Position numbers and translations under genes: made by a program. Below the pieces are notes generated by a model that saw only the letters and a list, made by a program, of their open reading frames with translations, searched no databases and was not told where the DNA came from. A stretch of 64,000 nucleotides of DNA from Cladorhizidae sp. MBARI D1340-BT2 (Eukaryota; Porifera; Demospongiae; Poecilosclerida; Cladorhizidae). The stretch's first letter is position 1. The number at the start of each line of letters is the position of its first letter. This document shows, piece by piece, positions 47,468-60,697 of the stretch. Location of the stretch: positions 16,271,940 through 16,335,939 of the forward strand of contig JAQNBH010000010.1 in the NCBI GenBank assembly GCA_028752905.1, given 5' to 3'.

Positions 47468-47595
47468 TATGATCGTATTCAGTGCCACAATTTCATTGAG
47501 CGAACTTGTAATGGTTCCGTATATAGTTCCAACAAGTACAGAATGAGCTTCTCCATGTTCCTTGCCAGAGTATGTTGTATTAAATAAACCAAAGA
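47468..47595 (-). pseudogene. Calx-beta first-half exon-like segment
   Basis: Minus strand, acceptor ..aatttttctgtag; reads FGLFNTTYSGKEHGEAHSVL then VGTIYGTITSSLNEIVALNT. The FGxxxTxY start and strand pattern match exon A. The donor (gtcagt) leaves phase 0, unlike the phase 1 rule elsewhere, so the 3' border or the gene may be damaged. No internal stop. Confidence 0.55.
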
Positions 47596-48429
47596 CTACA
47601 GAAAAATTAATTAATCACAAAGCTATCAGATAGAGTTGGAGCAAAAATTACAAATAACATTTAAGGGGGAAAGATATGCCCTTTAAAATACATGGTTTAC
47701 TGTGGAAACCGAATAAGTAACCAACCCACTGCGCTAATTTTCACCCTAGCCTGACTTAGTTGGAACAATCTTATAATGGAGATGGTAGCTACAGGTAAGT
47801 CAGAGCTCTAACTAGCCCTATGTGGTTTAAGTTAGATAATTGCATTTTAAAAGATATGGTATTTGACAGGTGGCAAATGAAGAGCACTAGAAATTGCACA
47901 GATTTTTTACAATCCTGAGTTCTAGTGACCCTTTCCTTGACCTCAATGATGTAAAACTACTAGTGGATGAGGATTAGCAAGTTGTATTGATATAATTTTC
48001 TTCATAAACTCTTGTTCTTGCTTGAACATGAGTTAAAGAATGGCAAGGAAGAGGGTGTGTATAGGCAGCTAGTTAAATGAACAAGCACATGCATTGTCCA
48101 AAGTAAAATAAGAATGTATACTCTCCAATTCTGTTCATTCAGTCCTCGCTTGATTTTGTTAACTTAATTATTTTTCAAAGTAATCATTTCATAAAATATG
48201 GTTGTTTATTAATATACAGTGTTATGTGTACAACATTGGCTAGTGTACTATCTCACAGATTGTTTAACTCCTACACTTCTCAATAGGACATAATGTAGAA
48301 GTATTATGAGTACTACACTTGCTAGTATACCATACACTCTCGCAGCTTGCTAACTCCCACATTTCACAGTAACCATCCAAGGACATAATGTATTATTAAT
48401 CTACAATATTATATGTACCATATTTCCAG

Positions 48430-48526
48430 TACTTGTGAAGACCCAGAATGAAGTGATGTGCTATAACACAACAAATTGTGGAAATTTCGTTGAACTAAGT
48501 ACGATGGAAGAATGTTGTGACAATCC
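48430..48526 (+). pseudogene. Cysteine-rich exon, copy 2 (truncated, flipped in its flanks)
   Basis: After ..atttccag reads LVKTQNEVMCYNTTNCGNF then VELSTMEECCDNP, and ends abruptly at a join to aaatagggagtaac. The flanks match copy 1 in the same direction, but the exon itself is reversed relative to copy 1, so a small inversion happened in this copy. The second half and the donor are lost. Confidence 0.7.
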
Positions 48527-48891
48527 AAATAGGGAGTAACATAATAGATTGTGTAGTTCTAGAATAGTATTATTTTGTAGCACATTTTTATCACTTCTTC
48601 CGGGAAGTCTTATGTTTTTTATTATTATGATTATGAGATAGAATCTGTAATATACAAATTTTATTCATCATAATATAATTGACTGGCTTTGTCATATCCT
48701 GTAGCTATATCAATATGTTTCAACAATACACACTTTCTGAAGTGTGACAATAGCAAATAATTATAGTATGTATTTCTCAAAGAACTCTCACTTGACATAA
48801 TACAACTTTTTCTGAACAATGAGCTAGAATTTACTCTTGGATATTCCAGCTAAATCCCTTAGTCTTCAGCATGAATAATTATAAATTATTC

Positions 48892-48922
48892 CTGATGAAG
48901 GCCAGCGAATTTAGCCAAAACA
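48892..48922 (+). other. Hammerhead-like motif (degenerate)
   Basis: ctgatgaaggccagcgaatt then tagccaaaac: CTGATGA, a GGC/GCC stem, and AAAAC where a hammerhead core has GAAAC. Penelope-like elements often carry hammerhead motifs at their ends. A related minus-strand copy is at 22650-22675. Confidence 0.35.
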
Positions 48923-51900
48923 TCAAGGTGGAAATTTAAGTTGATAGTTAAGAAAGTTGTTTATATAATCAATATAATTATATATAGCATGTTAGACCTT
49001 AATAAAAGAAAAGGGATAAACCATATTTTTAATTCAGTAACAAACTATACTCTTTCAACTGTTTCAAAGATGGTTACTTTTGTATTAGAGACAAACTCAA
49101 TACATGCTTGTACCTGACCACTACTTGGTAACTAGATAATAAAGTATCTAATTTGTACTCCCTTAATTAAAAGTTCAAATACCTGTACATCCTAATATCG
49201 TATTTAAACCAGGATGTTGGGGTTGCTAAAATCAACATGTGCCCCTGCAATGCAGCATAATTTTAAGTTGTTATGAGTTGTTGCAAATGGATGGGATTAG
49301 GTATATAGAGTATGATAAGCACACATTATCAAGAATAGAATCTGAATGAATTTATAATAGTTTCAGGCACATTCATAGGTATCAACCTTGGTGAAAAGGA
49401 AAACTGCTCCCATTAACTGAACTAACTACCATAATTATAAAATGGTAATGAATCTCAATAATAAGATAACCACTTCAGCTGATTAAGAGTTAAAATGTCA
49501 TGTTTGCTAATGCACAGCAGTATATGCATGCTCCAATTAAATTGCTGCATCTCACCAATCACAGGCCAGATTAGCTTGATAGGTATCAGCGGAGTTCAAA
49601 GGAGTTGAGCACTGATAATCACAGTGACCACCCTCCAGATTCTGGCAATAGGCATGTAATGGTTCCAAGCATGACTTGGGTTGTCTCTGAGGAGTTAAGC
49701 AGCTATTGATTCCCAGAGTTTAGACTTCTAGGCAGGCCATGCACCCAAAGAAATGTCAACCACCTGTTAATTATGTCCTTAACCTTCCTGCACTGGTCAA
49801 TGGACCTTTTGGGGTTCCACAGAAGCCTTTTGGGGGAGTCGTTATATCCTTTCTTTCACGTGCAATCTAACAACTGACCTAGTCTCACAGGGCAGACATC
49901 TAGTCAAATCAGCTGTACCTCTATTTCTGGACTTGTTGTTGTGAACTCGTGCTATATTTTTTCATCCAAAAGCCTTACCTCACAAGCATCCACATGAGGC
50001 AATGGTTCATGACACTAGGCTTCATCACTTGCAAATCCCTTTTCAAATCCTCTATCATGCACCAGCACTGCCAACCAATTAGCTATAGATAGTATAGGTT
50101 ACCATTCGTTATCCAAGATTTCCAACCACATGACGACCAGGGTTGTTTCTAGAATGGCTTCAGTAACATTACTAAACTTATCAAATACATACCAAATAAC
50201 CTTCAAGCTCTTGGCTACTTGGCAGTGATCAAGCTAACTAATTATTATGAGACTAAATGGCTCTAAAACATATCTGATCAAGCAAAGTTAACTTAGAGAA
50301 ATTCTTTATTAGTGGAGAGGTTTCCTATTTCATGTGTTCAGCAACCACAGCTAGACAAGATGAAGAGGATAGAGGAATTTTATAGGGCATAAAGCTGTAG
50401 ACATCAGTCTTTCCAGTCTTTCTTTATGGAAGCGGAATGTAAATTGAAGAAAGAAGATAAGAAAATTGCAGGTTTTGAGTTATGGTGTTGGAGAAAGTGA
50501 ATGGAGAAGGCAATAACGTAGGGGATTACAAGTGGGACAAGGAAGATCTACAATAGTAGCTACTCAAAGAACATAAATTAAAATAGTTTGTTGGAGACTA
50601 TATGTATGTTATTATTAGTGGTGTGGTTTATATCATCCGTAATGAAATTTCAACTTGCATGGATTCATCAACCACAGTCAGACAAAACAACCAAGGATGG
50701 AGTACCAAACTTAGATAGTAGGAATTCATTGATTGATTGATTAACTCTTCCCGGGAATATAGCATTTCCTAGAAACCTAATGTAATAATTATTCTATCAA
50801 AGCAGCCCTTGTTGAAACCTTATCCACTAAACTACGAATAGCTGCAGTAGGATTTCCTTACACGAATTTCCATCTCATGAACCACCTTTTTCTATGTAAG
50901 TTAAAACATGATCCTGCCAGTGTTATATGTGTAGAGAACAGCCCTTGTATTCACAGGATAATTGCATTTTCTATTCAAGAGATAAAAATGATGGAAAATA
51001 GACATAATTGTTTCTCTTGAGTAGCTAAAGAACAATATTTAAATTTAAACCACAAGATGTCTTTCCTTTGGCTTTAATATCTCTTGCATGGGAGGTGTGA
51101 GGAAGAAGTTTTGGGTACTTGAAATATAAAGCATCAAGGAAAAACTACTAAACCATTACTTTTCTAATGGAGATGCTGAATACTCAAATGTTACTAAGTT
51201 CCTCTGTTCAAACATAAAGGTAGAACAATAATAATTATTGGCAAGCACACACCTTGTGGCAAATGGCATGTTTTTTGAGAATAAACATTTCAAAATGTTC
51301 AACCTATAGAATGCGATATTAAAAAGATGCAGTTTTGTGTAACAATCAGTTTCATTGAGGTAAGCAAACTATGCAACACATTGCTATGTAGCTATATTTT
51401 TACAACAAAAAACTCACGCCAAAAAATGTATCCAGGAGCAGATCATTTCTTAAAAGCAAGGGATTCAAAGTGATTCCAGTTAAGCATAGTTGCCTGTGCA
51501 GCTTTACTCTGAAGAAGAGCTTCTAGAAACAGGTCAATAAGAAATGGCTCATGCCAGCAGTTGTGATTGTCATCCATTTCTTTCATTGTTTTTGCTGGCC
51601 TCTTCAAGCCAGAAGTAAGCATGTGCAGGTAAAAAATTTGGTGCTAAGACAATTAAACATGTTTTGGTGAACAATATCTGAGTTTGTGCCTGTATACACT
51701 TTTGATAGTAAAATAAAATATTTATTATAACAAAACTCTTCTAAATAAGGACAGAGCCTTAGAAAACTAATTATTATTACATTAATGAAATAAGAGCCAC
51801 TTCCTTGCCTGGCCAATTGAAATATGTTGCTTCCCCTCGGCCCCTTATTCTCTAGCACTACCTGTAGTTGAGAGGATGGATTTCTAGTCTAGCTTTTGTG

Positions 51901-52950
51901 AGTCTAGAAAGAGTGGTAGCTGGCTGTGATTTGTTGTTTGAAAACCTCTTATTGCAACTGCAGCCTACAATCCGTGCAGCTACTGTCACTTCCCCAATCT
52001 GCAGGTAGTAGGTGGAAGACATGGCTTATATTTTACTGGTCATTCATCTTCTGTGCTCTTTTGGTGAGTGAGAATGAGAATAATGCACCTTGCTGGCTAG
52101 CTTCTAGATATATAAGTTAGCTGCATTCTTCATGTTTAAAATAGTGACTACTGTGTGTATTTTCCTTGTTAGCTGTCGCTAGCTGAGTCTTTTAGACAGA
52201 AATTAAACTACCTCTATCTTGATGTACATCAATTAAATGTCACCATCTAATACTTAATAGAGGACTTTCTCCTTTGCACACATATAAAATAACCATTGCT
52301 AGTGATATATACCCTCACTCAGGGAGGATATTAATCAACTTTTTGTTTCTATGTCAATTTGTTACAATCTACATGCTAGTATTGTTGTCTTCCACAATAG
52401 TTGCTTTTTTTCCTTTTCATTTTTACTTTAATCAAATACAACATTATCTCTCTTTGGTTTGGACATATGTACGTATATAATTTGTATATTCACATAATGG
52501 CTACTGCCAGACATAATATCTTTGCTATACTTAGTGCATCTGTGGTAGGTGGTAATCATGAAGCAGGGCTAAAAATAGGGAAATTTTTGTTGATGGAATG
52601 GTTGAAAATCTTCACGAAGGGTCATTGTTGCCATTACAAAATCTGCCATTAACCTCCAAGGTGTTATACTGTCAACTACTGCTTTTATGTTGTAGTTTGC
52701 GCAGAGGAAACAACAGTGCATATCAAAGCTTCTCCATGTGCTATAGAAGGTTAATCCAACTATTATCCGGTGCACTTGACTCTCAGGAATTCATTACAGT
52801 TTTTTTTTCACTTCAAGCTTTGCAATAAGAGTGGCTGGTTCTAGTCGTAGCACAAATGCTACAAGAGTTACTTCAGAATATAGATTTCAATCTGTCCCTG
52901 GTGTTATAGGAAACTTCATTGACTTTATGGTCTAGATCATTACTCTATGT
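48923..52950. other. Gene-free block inside duplication copy 2
   Basis: AT-rich; scattered short open frames without domain features or paired splice sites. I see no supported gene or transposon. Confidence 0.4.
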
Positions 52951-54150
52951 AGTGTACACACTGTCATAACAAAATGATAATTAGCTTCTAAACATTGAGA
53001 GCTCAAACACTACAAGAGTATCTATTACCTGATAGTAGATTTGAATCTATCTTTGGTCAAGCATAGAACTCATTAATATGTAGGTATGGAATGCCATGTG
53101 TACATACTGGGTTAGCTATGTAGAAGGAACTGTTAATGGTTGAACTGCTGCAGAGCTGACCATGGAAAATATTGTATGTTGGACATCATATCTTTGGTGC
53201 TTTTGAGAAGAAAAAGACACAGACATGATCGATGCTTGCTAAATAGAGGCTTAGAAGCAACAGTAAATAACTGTATGTAGTTGCTAAAAGTAGGAGCTTA
53301 ACATTATAACCAGCTATCATATTTTATATTCCTACTCAGCTATCATGCTATTTATAGGCATGACTGTGTATCTCGGCTTGACTTGATGTTTGATGATGTG
53401 CCCATTGTCAGGTTGTAACCTAAAGGGTAGGCAGGTTTTGCCTTCATGCTTATTTTTTTTAACAATCAACTAATTTCTTTCCCTCAACTTCCATGGAAAT
53501 TTTTTTATAAAATAACTGGTATGTCTTTTTTTTAAATATTGGTGGTTAGGTGTAAGATAGTGGAGTTCCTTACACTTTTTATTCTGATTGGTAGTGTTTA
53601 ACTAAAAAAATTTAATCAATTCTAAACTTCCTGTGAGTGATGGTTGCCTTCTATGTGGGCTACTAGTATTAATTATTCAGTAAAAGGTGCTTCCTGGAAG
53701 GTTAGTCCTGATGAGGAAGTGTTTATCTCCAAGTGGATGAGATTTTAAGCTGTCTTTTGAAGCAAGTTTGGTTTCTAGGATTTGAATGCAATGATAGATT
53801 CACAATCATCAATTAGCCAATTTGGACTCTGCTGATGCTAATGAAACAAGTTAATTCCATTGCTTTCCATCCTCTGCATTGTGATTCAGTTGTGGAATAT
53901 TTATTTCTCTCACCATGGTGCTCCCCTAACCCATCATAACATTGTTCTTCCCGAACACTTTCTCTCACTTATGACTTTGCGTTTCTTTCGTGGTAGAACT
54001 CAACCTAATCTCTTTCTCTTTTCTATGTCCTTTGTAAGTATAATATTTTCATCCTATGATGGAACACCACACCCTCCAATGGCATATCTGGTGGAAAGGT
54101 GTCAAGCACTTCTTTGCAGTGCTGTTCAGATAATATTCAATAACTTTATC

Positions 54151-55500
54151 TAACTTAAAACTTCATTTCATTCTCTTTCATGGTTTCTTTCTTTACCATC
54201 TATTCAAACATCCACTTCCATAAAGAAATATTGGAAACTAACTATTACCAGAGTAGCTTTGGTTATCCTTCGAGATTCATCTCAACTTCATTATCCTGTC
54301 TATCTGTGGTTTATTTAATCCATGCAAGTAGGAATGTAGTAAGGATGCCATCAACCACAATACCAATAATGAGAAATGCATAATTAGATAGTCTACCAAC
54401 AAACACTTTTGTATTAATGATTCATGAGAGTTGACTCTGAATTTTCCCTGGGCCCTGGGCGCACTTTTAATTCCTTGCATTATTGCATTCTACATTCACT
54501 TTGAACAAAATCGGAGGCAAGCGGTAGTGTAGTAACAGAACAGAGGAATTCTTGTGGTAAGCAACTGTTGCACTGTCTAAGGCAGAAAACCTGTTTATAT
54601 CTCTGATAAGTGACCCTTTAATATTTTGGGATGGTTAATGTCCATACAATATATTAACAAACTCTCAGTTGGCGAAGTAGATACACAATGAGTTTCTCAA
54701 GAGACAAAATTTACCTACTCAAGGTTTCAGCTAGATGCTCTAAACTTTTTCAGGAACGTGTGCTTGGTAGGCACTACAAAACCTGCAATACAACTTCAAG
54801 GTGTTATCTCCATGTACTGTTCAAGGTTAAAAATTGAAAGAACATGGTGCATGCATCTGCTTAATTCCTGGGATATACAATTGCTTGAAGTCGCTATTAG
54901 GTAAGTGATGTTGTTGATATACTAGCTAGCTTCGTTTCAATAAAAGACAAAGAGTACTTTTTGACTCACTATCTCTCTAACATCAGGTTTAATGATATAT
55001 TTTAGAGTGTTGCAGGTAATAAATTTCTGTCATAATATTTTCATGCTATATCCAAAATCATTTATTGCATTCAGCTAGAGCTATAATAGAGACATTACAT
55101 TTTTTACTGTTTGTCGAAGACAATGACTAAGATTGCCACTGTCGGCTAAATTATTTCTGCAACTGCAGTACTTCATTACTAGACAAGCTGCTTTTTTTAA
55201 ACTGTCTATTGTGGACACAGACAGAAAGGACTGAGAGAAATACTATATTAGCAACTCAGTCTAGTTTAACCATTATAGATGTTCTAAAGCTTGGGTATGA
55301 CATGTCAAGGGGCATGGTGTGGTCCTGCCAGCCCAAACAGGCGGGGATGTGGTGGAGGTTCTTGTGTTCACAGGAATTATCCCTTACCTTGCTTAACTTT
55401 ATGACCTTAGTAATACAAATGAACATTCTCTGTTATAGCACTGAAAAAAATTGGAGATAACTACATTCATGTTCATATTTATCTTGGCCTTACGATACTA
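54151..55500. other. Gene-free stretch
   Basis: Open frames at 54180-54383 and 55209-55460 have no recognisable features. Nothing further supported. Confidence 0.4.
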
Positions 55501-58500
55501 TGGTTTATCTTGGAAAGAAAAAGTGCAATCAAGTTCAAACTTCCTGTGAGTGCACCACTCCATCAGGGTTGTCTTATGCTGGCTACTAGTATTACATTAT
55601 TGAAAGCAGTGTAGTAATTGTAATCCATTGCGAGCCAATCCAATAAGCTGCACACTCACAGGAAGTTTGAACTTCATAGAAAGGAAGTAGTTCTGGTGAA
55701 ATTAGTCATAATGTTCTTTTGTAGCAGTAAACATACCCTAAGTCTACGTTTGTGGTGTTTGTGTGTGGTTTATGTGTACATGGTGTGTGTAGTTTGTGTG
55801 TATGTGGAGGGTGAAAGAGAGTGTGTGTATATGTGTGTGTGTATTTTGCGATGTGTGGTGTGTATGTGTGTTGTGTATGTGTAGTTTGTATGTGTATGTG
55901 GGTTGTATCTATGTGTGTGCATGTGTGTTGTGTGTGTGGTGTGTGGATAAGTGTGTGTTTTGTGATGGATGATGTGGTGTAAGTTGTGTGTGTTTACATG
56001 TTGGGTCTATGTGTGTTTGTGGTGTGTGTCTCTGCGTGTATATGTATGTGTGTGTTTTGTGGTGTGTATGTGTATGTGTGTGGTGTGTGTCTGTTTTTGT
56101 GCATGATTCTGAGATTTGTGTTGTGTGTATGTTTTTTTGGTATGTGTAGGGTGGGTGTGTGATTGTCTGGTGTGAGGTGAGTATGCATTTATGTAGTGTG
56201 TGTGGTGCGTTGCGTGACGGATGTATATGTGTGCTTCTGTGGTGTGTATGAACTTTTGTATGTTTTATTTGTGCCTTGTATTTATGTGTACATGTGTGTG
56301 TGGTGTGTATGTGAGTGTAGTGTGAGGTTGTAGTGTATTTGGTGCATGGTGTGTGTCAGTGTTCGTATTTGTGTTGTGTGTGTGGTATGGGTTTTGTGTG
56401 TGACTAAATGTTTCTACGATGTGTAAGTTGGTGACTGTATGTTTCATATGCATGTGTGTGGTGTGTGTGTGTGTGCGTGCATGCTTTTGTGTGTGGAGTG
56501 CATGTGTGGTGTTTGTGTGTTGGTGTGTTGTGTGTGATGTGAGGTGTGTGTATTTATGTTTGTGTGTTTTGTAGTATATGGGTGCTATGGTATGTGGCGT
56601 GTTTGTGTGTTTTTGTGGTTGTGTGTGAGATAGTGCATTGTGTGGTGTTAATTAATTTATTTCCTATAATGCCCGTGGCTATGGTTAGTGAATTTATCCA
56701 AGTAGAAATAACAAAAATCGCAGAACAAGTCTAGCCTGTGCCTTTCAAAGAGTCCTATATCTTAGCTTGCTATGGTTGCTCTATCCATGCAAATTGGAAT
56801 ATTACAAAGATGACTACATAACCACACTATACAGTGCAACGTGCTAATCCAACAGCGATAAAGTCTTGGTAAAGCTAATGGAGAATGTCATTAATATATA
56901 CTAGGCTTGCCAGTTCCAAATGGCCAATCACTCCTGCACCCTCATCCTCACTTAGCCTTATCATACTCTGTGACTATCTACGGCACATTGGTCAAGTAAC
57001 TCAAATACTACCTGGTTCCATTCCCTTCTGCCCCTTGAGTGAACAGGATGAGGACAAAGAAGTGAAAAACACACAGAGAGAGAGAGAGAAAGGGGAAGAA
57101 AGTATACATAATATACCTTTATGTATATTATTTGGCTTATTCACTTATTCTCAGATCTCAGCTGTTCTGAACATTATTATGTTCAGAATAACTGGTCTAT
57201 CAAGTTGTCTTGATGTTGTTGATGTTCTTAGTGACATTGTTAAGGATGGGGACCTAATGGTTTAGCATGTTTTGTCTTAGTGCATATTTTTTTAGTGACC
57301 CAAAACTTGTTCCCAATACTTGCCATGCACGATATGATACTGCCAGTAACACTAGTCTTATATTACATATCATACACACCTTCTATTTCTATGGCATGAT
57401 GTCCTTTTGCAACTATTAATCATGGCCTAGGTCTGTTTGTGTAAGGGGTGTATGTGTGTGAGAGTGTGGATGTGTTTGTGTGGTGTGTGTGGGAGAAAGT
57501 TTGTGTGTTCAGTGGTGAGTGTGAATTTGTGTAGTGTGTGTGGTGTGTGCATGTGATATGTATGTGTGTGCTTGAATGGTGTGTGTATGAACTTTTGTAT
57601 GTATTTATCTGTACCGTGTGTTTATAGATGAGTGTATGTGCGTGGTGCGTGTGAATGTGTGCGTGTCTTTTTGTGTCTTGTGAGGATGTAGTGTTAGTGG
57701 TGGGTTGTGTGTGTGTTTGTAGGTGGGTGGTGGGTGTATAACTGCATGTTTCTATGGTGTGTAAGTTGGTGTATGTATGTGCATATGCATGTGTATGAGT
57801 TCATTTGGGTCTGGTGTTGTGATGAGTATCTGGTGTGTTTGTGTTCTTGTGGTGTGTGTGAGAGTGCATTTGTGTAGTGTAAATGTATGTTGTGTGGCTA
57901 TGTGAGTTTGGAGAATATATTTGTTTGTGTTCAAATAATGGGGTGTATGTGTGGCAGAGTGTGTTTGCGTGTTTGTGTTTTTGAAGGGTAATAATTGCAT
58001 AGGAATTGAGCTATAATCCTAGCCATCACAGGTTTCTTGCCTTTGGCTACTCTGGTTATAATGCCAAATAGCTATGGGTTAGTGAATTTATGCAAGTAGG
58101 AATAACAAAAATGACAGAACAAGCCTAGCCTATACAATACAAAAGGCTCCTACTTATCTTTCTATGGTTGCTGTATCCATACAAGTTGAACATTACAAAG
58201 ATGACATTACCACACTCTTTTTTGTGTCTTAGTACTAATTTTTTCAGAGACCCAAAACATGTTCCCAATACCTCCCATACAAGATATGATACTGCCAGAA
58301 ACAATATATCTACTAGTCATATCGGACACACCTTCTATTTCTATGGGAAACAAAAAAGTGCAATCAACTTCAAACTTCCTGTGAGTGCACCACCTCATCA
58401 GGGTTGTCTTCCTTGTTGGCTACTAGTACACTGTTGACCATGTTGTAATCGTCACTTAGGAGATAACCTCATATGTTGCACATCCACAGGAGGTTTGAAA

Positions 58501-59995
58501 TTCAGAGAAAAAAGTACATCTGGTCAAGATAGTCATGATGTTCTTTTGCAACTATCAATCATGCCCTACAGTCTGTTTGTATAGGGTGTGTATGTGTGTG
58601 AGAGTTGCTTGTGTTTGTGCAGTGTGTGTGTGGGAGAGTTTGTGTGGTGTACAGTGAGTGTGCATTTGTGTAGTGTGTGTGGTGTGTTTGAGAGATGTAT
58701 AATGTGCTTGTTTGGGGGTGGAATTAACTTTTATATGTATTAATTTTTGCCATGTGTTTATATATGTAGGTATGTGTGTGGTGTGTGTGTCTTCTAGTCA
58801 CTGTGTTGTAAGGATTTAGAGTATTGTGTGTGCAGTGTATGTGTGTGTGGTTGTGTGGTGTGTGCTGTGTATGTGGTTTGTGTGTAACTGCATGTTTGTC
58901 TGGTGTGTCAGTTGGTGTGTATATGCTGTGTTTGCATGTGTATGGTGTGGGTTCATGTGTATGTGTTTATTTGTGGGATAAGTGTGTGGTGTTTGTGTGT
59001 TTGTGTGTTTTGTGTGTTTTGTGATATGTGGTGTGTATGTGTGTTGTTTGCGATGTGTGTGTACCTAGTGTGTTAGCTAGAGTGTCTGTATGTATGTGTG
59101 TGTGATTTGTGATGGGTGAGGTGTATGTGTGTGTGTTTCTGTAGTGCGGCTACTTATGTGTGATGTCTATCTCTGTGTGCATGTTTCTGAAGTTTGTGCT
59201 GTGTGTATACGTGTTTGTTTTTGCATGTGAAGTGTGTGCAAGTGAGTGAGTGTGAGTGTGTACATGTGTATTTCTTGGGGTATGTGTGTGTAAAAATGCG
59301 TGTTGTTTGTGTGTGATTTGTGTGTATGTTTGTGTGTGTTGGTATAGTCTGTGTGGTGTTTGTGTGTGAGAGAGTGTATGTGTGTTTCTGTTGGTGGTCT
59401 GTGTTTATTTGGGTTTGGTGTGTGTATGTATGTATTTGTGTGTGTGTTTTTTTTGTTGTACGGTGTATATATGTGTATTTGTTCTTGTGATATGAGATGT
59501 GTGGTTTATTTGCATGAGAGAGTGTATATATGTGTTTGTGTGGTGTGTGTCTGGGTGGGAGTGTCTATGTGGGTGGGTGAATGTGTCTGTTGATGTATTG
59601 TGTGTTCATGTAGTGTGTGTGGTGTGTGAAAGAGAGTGTATGTGTGTGCTTGTGTTGTGTGTATTTGAATGTCTATATTGTTTGTTTTTGTTGTATGTTT
59701 ATATGTGTGTAGCTATGTGTGTGTGTGTCTTGTGTGTGTTTGTATGTGCAGTTGTGTTGTTTTTTAGTGAGTGAATCCTTGTTTGGTGTGTGGGTGTAGT
59801 GTATGGTGTGTGTGTGAGTGTATGTGTTTCTGTTGTGTTTGTGGTGTGAGTTGTGTGTGTGGTGTGTGACTGGGATTGTGTGGTTTGTTGTTTGAGTGAG
59901 TGTATGTGTTGTGTGTGTGTGTGGTGGGTGTGTTGGGTGTGACTGTCTTTGTGTGGTGTGTATGTGTGTATGGTGTGTGTGTTTGTGGGTAACAC
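55500..59995 (-). repeat. TG-rich composite array, right copy (inverse of 24.5-29.7 kb)
   Basis: TG-rich blocks (55755-56650, 57425-57990, 58575-59995) alternate with modules (55500-55750, 56655-57425, 58000-58570) that are reverse complements of the left modules: e.g. cttcaaacttcctgtgagtg, cttggttcccaat-like segments, tgccagtaacactag, and AMVSEFIQVEITKIAEQ on +. The 56900-57250 part (gatgttgttgatgttcttag) pairs with 26970-27000. Confidence 0.85.
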
Positions 59996-60060
59996 ACTGC
60001 AGCTAGCTCTATGTCTATGGTGTATAAATGGTGAATGCTTACACTGTCAAAAAATAACCT

Positions 60061-60390
60061 TTTGTATCTGACCTGCTGAAATAATGGGTGCCTCTAGATG
60101 GAGCAGATCAGATACTTATAAGCCAGACAGCTTTTTGCCTCTAAGCTGATGAAGTAAAGACTACCTTTAGATAGAGTACATAAGATACTTATAAGCGAGC
60201 ACTTTGATTCTCAACTGCTGAATCAAGGGGTGCCTTTAGATAGAGCACATCAGAGACTTATAAGCTAGCCTTTTGTCTCTGAATTGCTGAATCAATGTGT
60301 ACCTTTAGATATACAGCGGATCAAGCCAGCATTTTTACTCTGACCTGCTGAATCAAAGGTAGATAGAGAGAAGATCAGAGACTTAGTCTG
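60061..60390. repeat. Degenerate tandem repeat, about 5 units of 60-72 bp
   Basis: Each unit has ctgctgaatcaa (or close), then tgcctttagatagag, cacatcagagacttataag and a gc-cttttg-ctctga tail. Starts near 60074, 60144, 60216, 60285 and 60346. Confidence 0.85.
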
Positions 60391-60535
60391 TACATTTAAT
60401 AACACATCAGTTTCTATCATATATTTCTATCATATATTTCATAACAAATAAAATAATAAAACTCTCAGAAAGAATTTTTTTCTAAAGAATGCCGAGGTGA
60501 TAAATATCATTAATTATGTTACTCTCTATTTCCAG

Positions 60536-60697
60536 TTGTTGTGAAATCCCAGAATGAAGTGATGTGCCATAATGCTACAGGCTGTGAAGGAGATTTTGAA
60601 ATGATTAAAATGGAGCATTGTTGTGACAATCGCAATGCTCTGTCTGGACTGTCATATAGAAACACCACAACCATGGAATGCAATGACTGCCCCTGGA
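60536..60697 (+). CDS. Cysteine-rich extracellular exon, intact copy
   Basis: Acceptor ..ctctatttccag, donor gtaagt, phase 1 at both ends, 162 nt, no stop. Reads VVVKSQNEVMCHNATGCEGD, MIKMEHCCDNRNALSGLSYR, then MECNDCPW: six cysteines including a CC pair and two N-glycosylation sites. By phase and composition it fits an extracellular module that could precede a Calx-beta exon, as in sponge Calx-beta proteins with a CCxxNxxGLxY..ExCxxC segment (from memory, not checked). No neighbouring exon is seen downstream before the Gypsy element, so the gene may be broken. Confidence 0.65.

Larger units (their letters stand above)
47930..54150. repeat. Segmental duplication, copy 2, with about 4 kb extra DNA
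   Basis: Same-orientation partner of 30560-33060. The extra block 48730-52950 shows no recognisable gene. A partial copy of the CA/TG array module (aacttcctgtgagtg .. ggctactagtatta) lies at 53625-53700. Confidence 0.7.
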
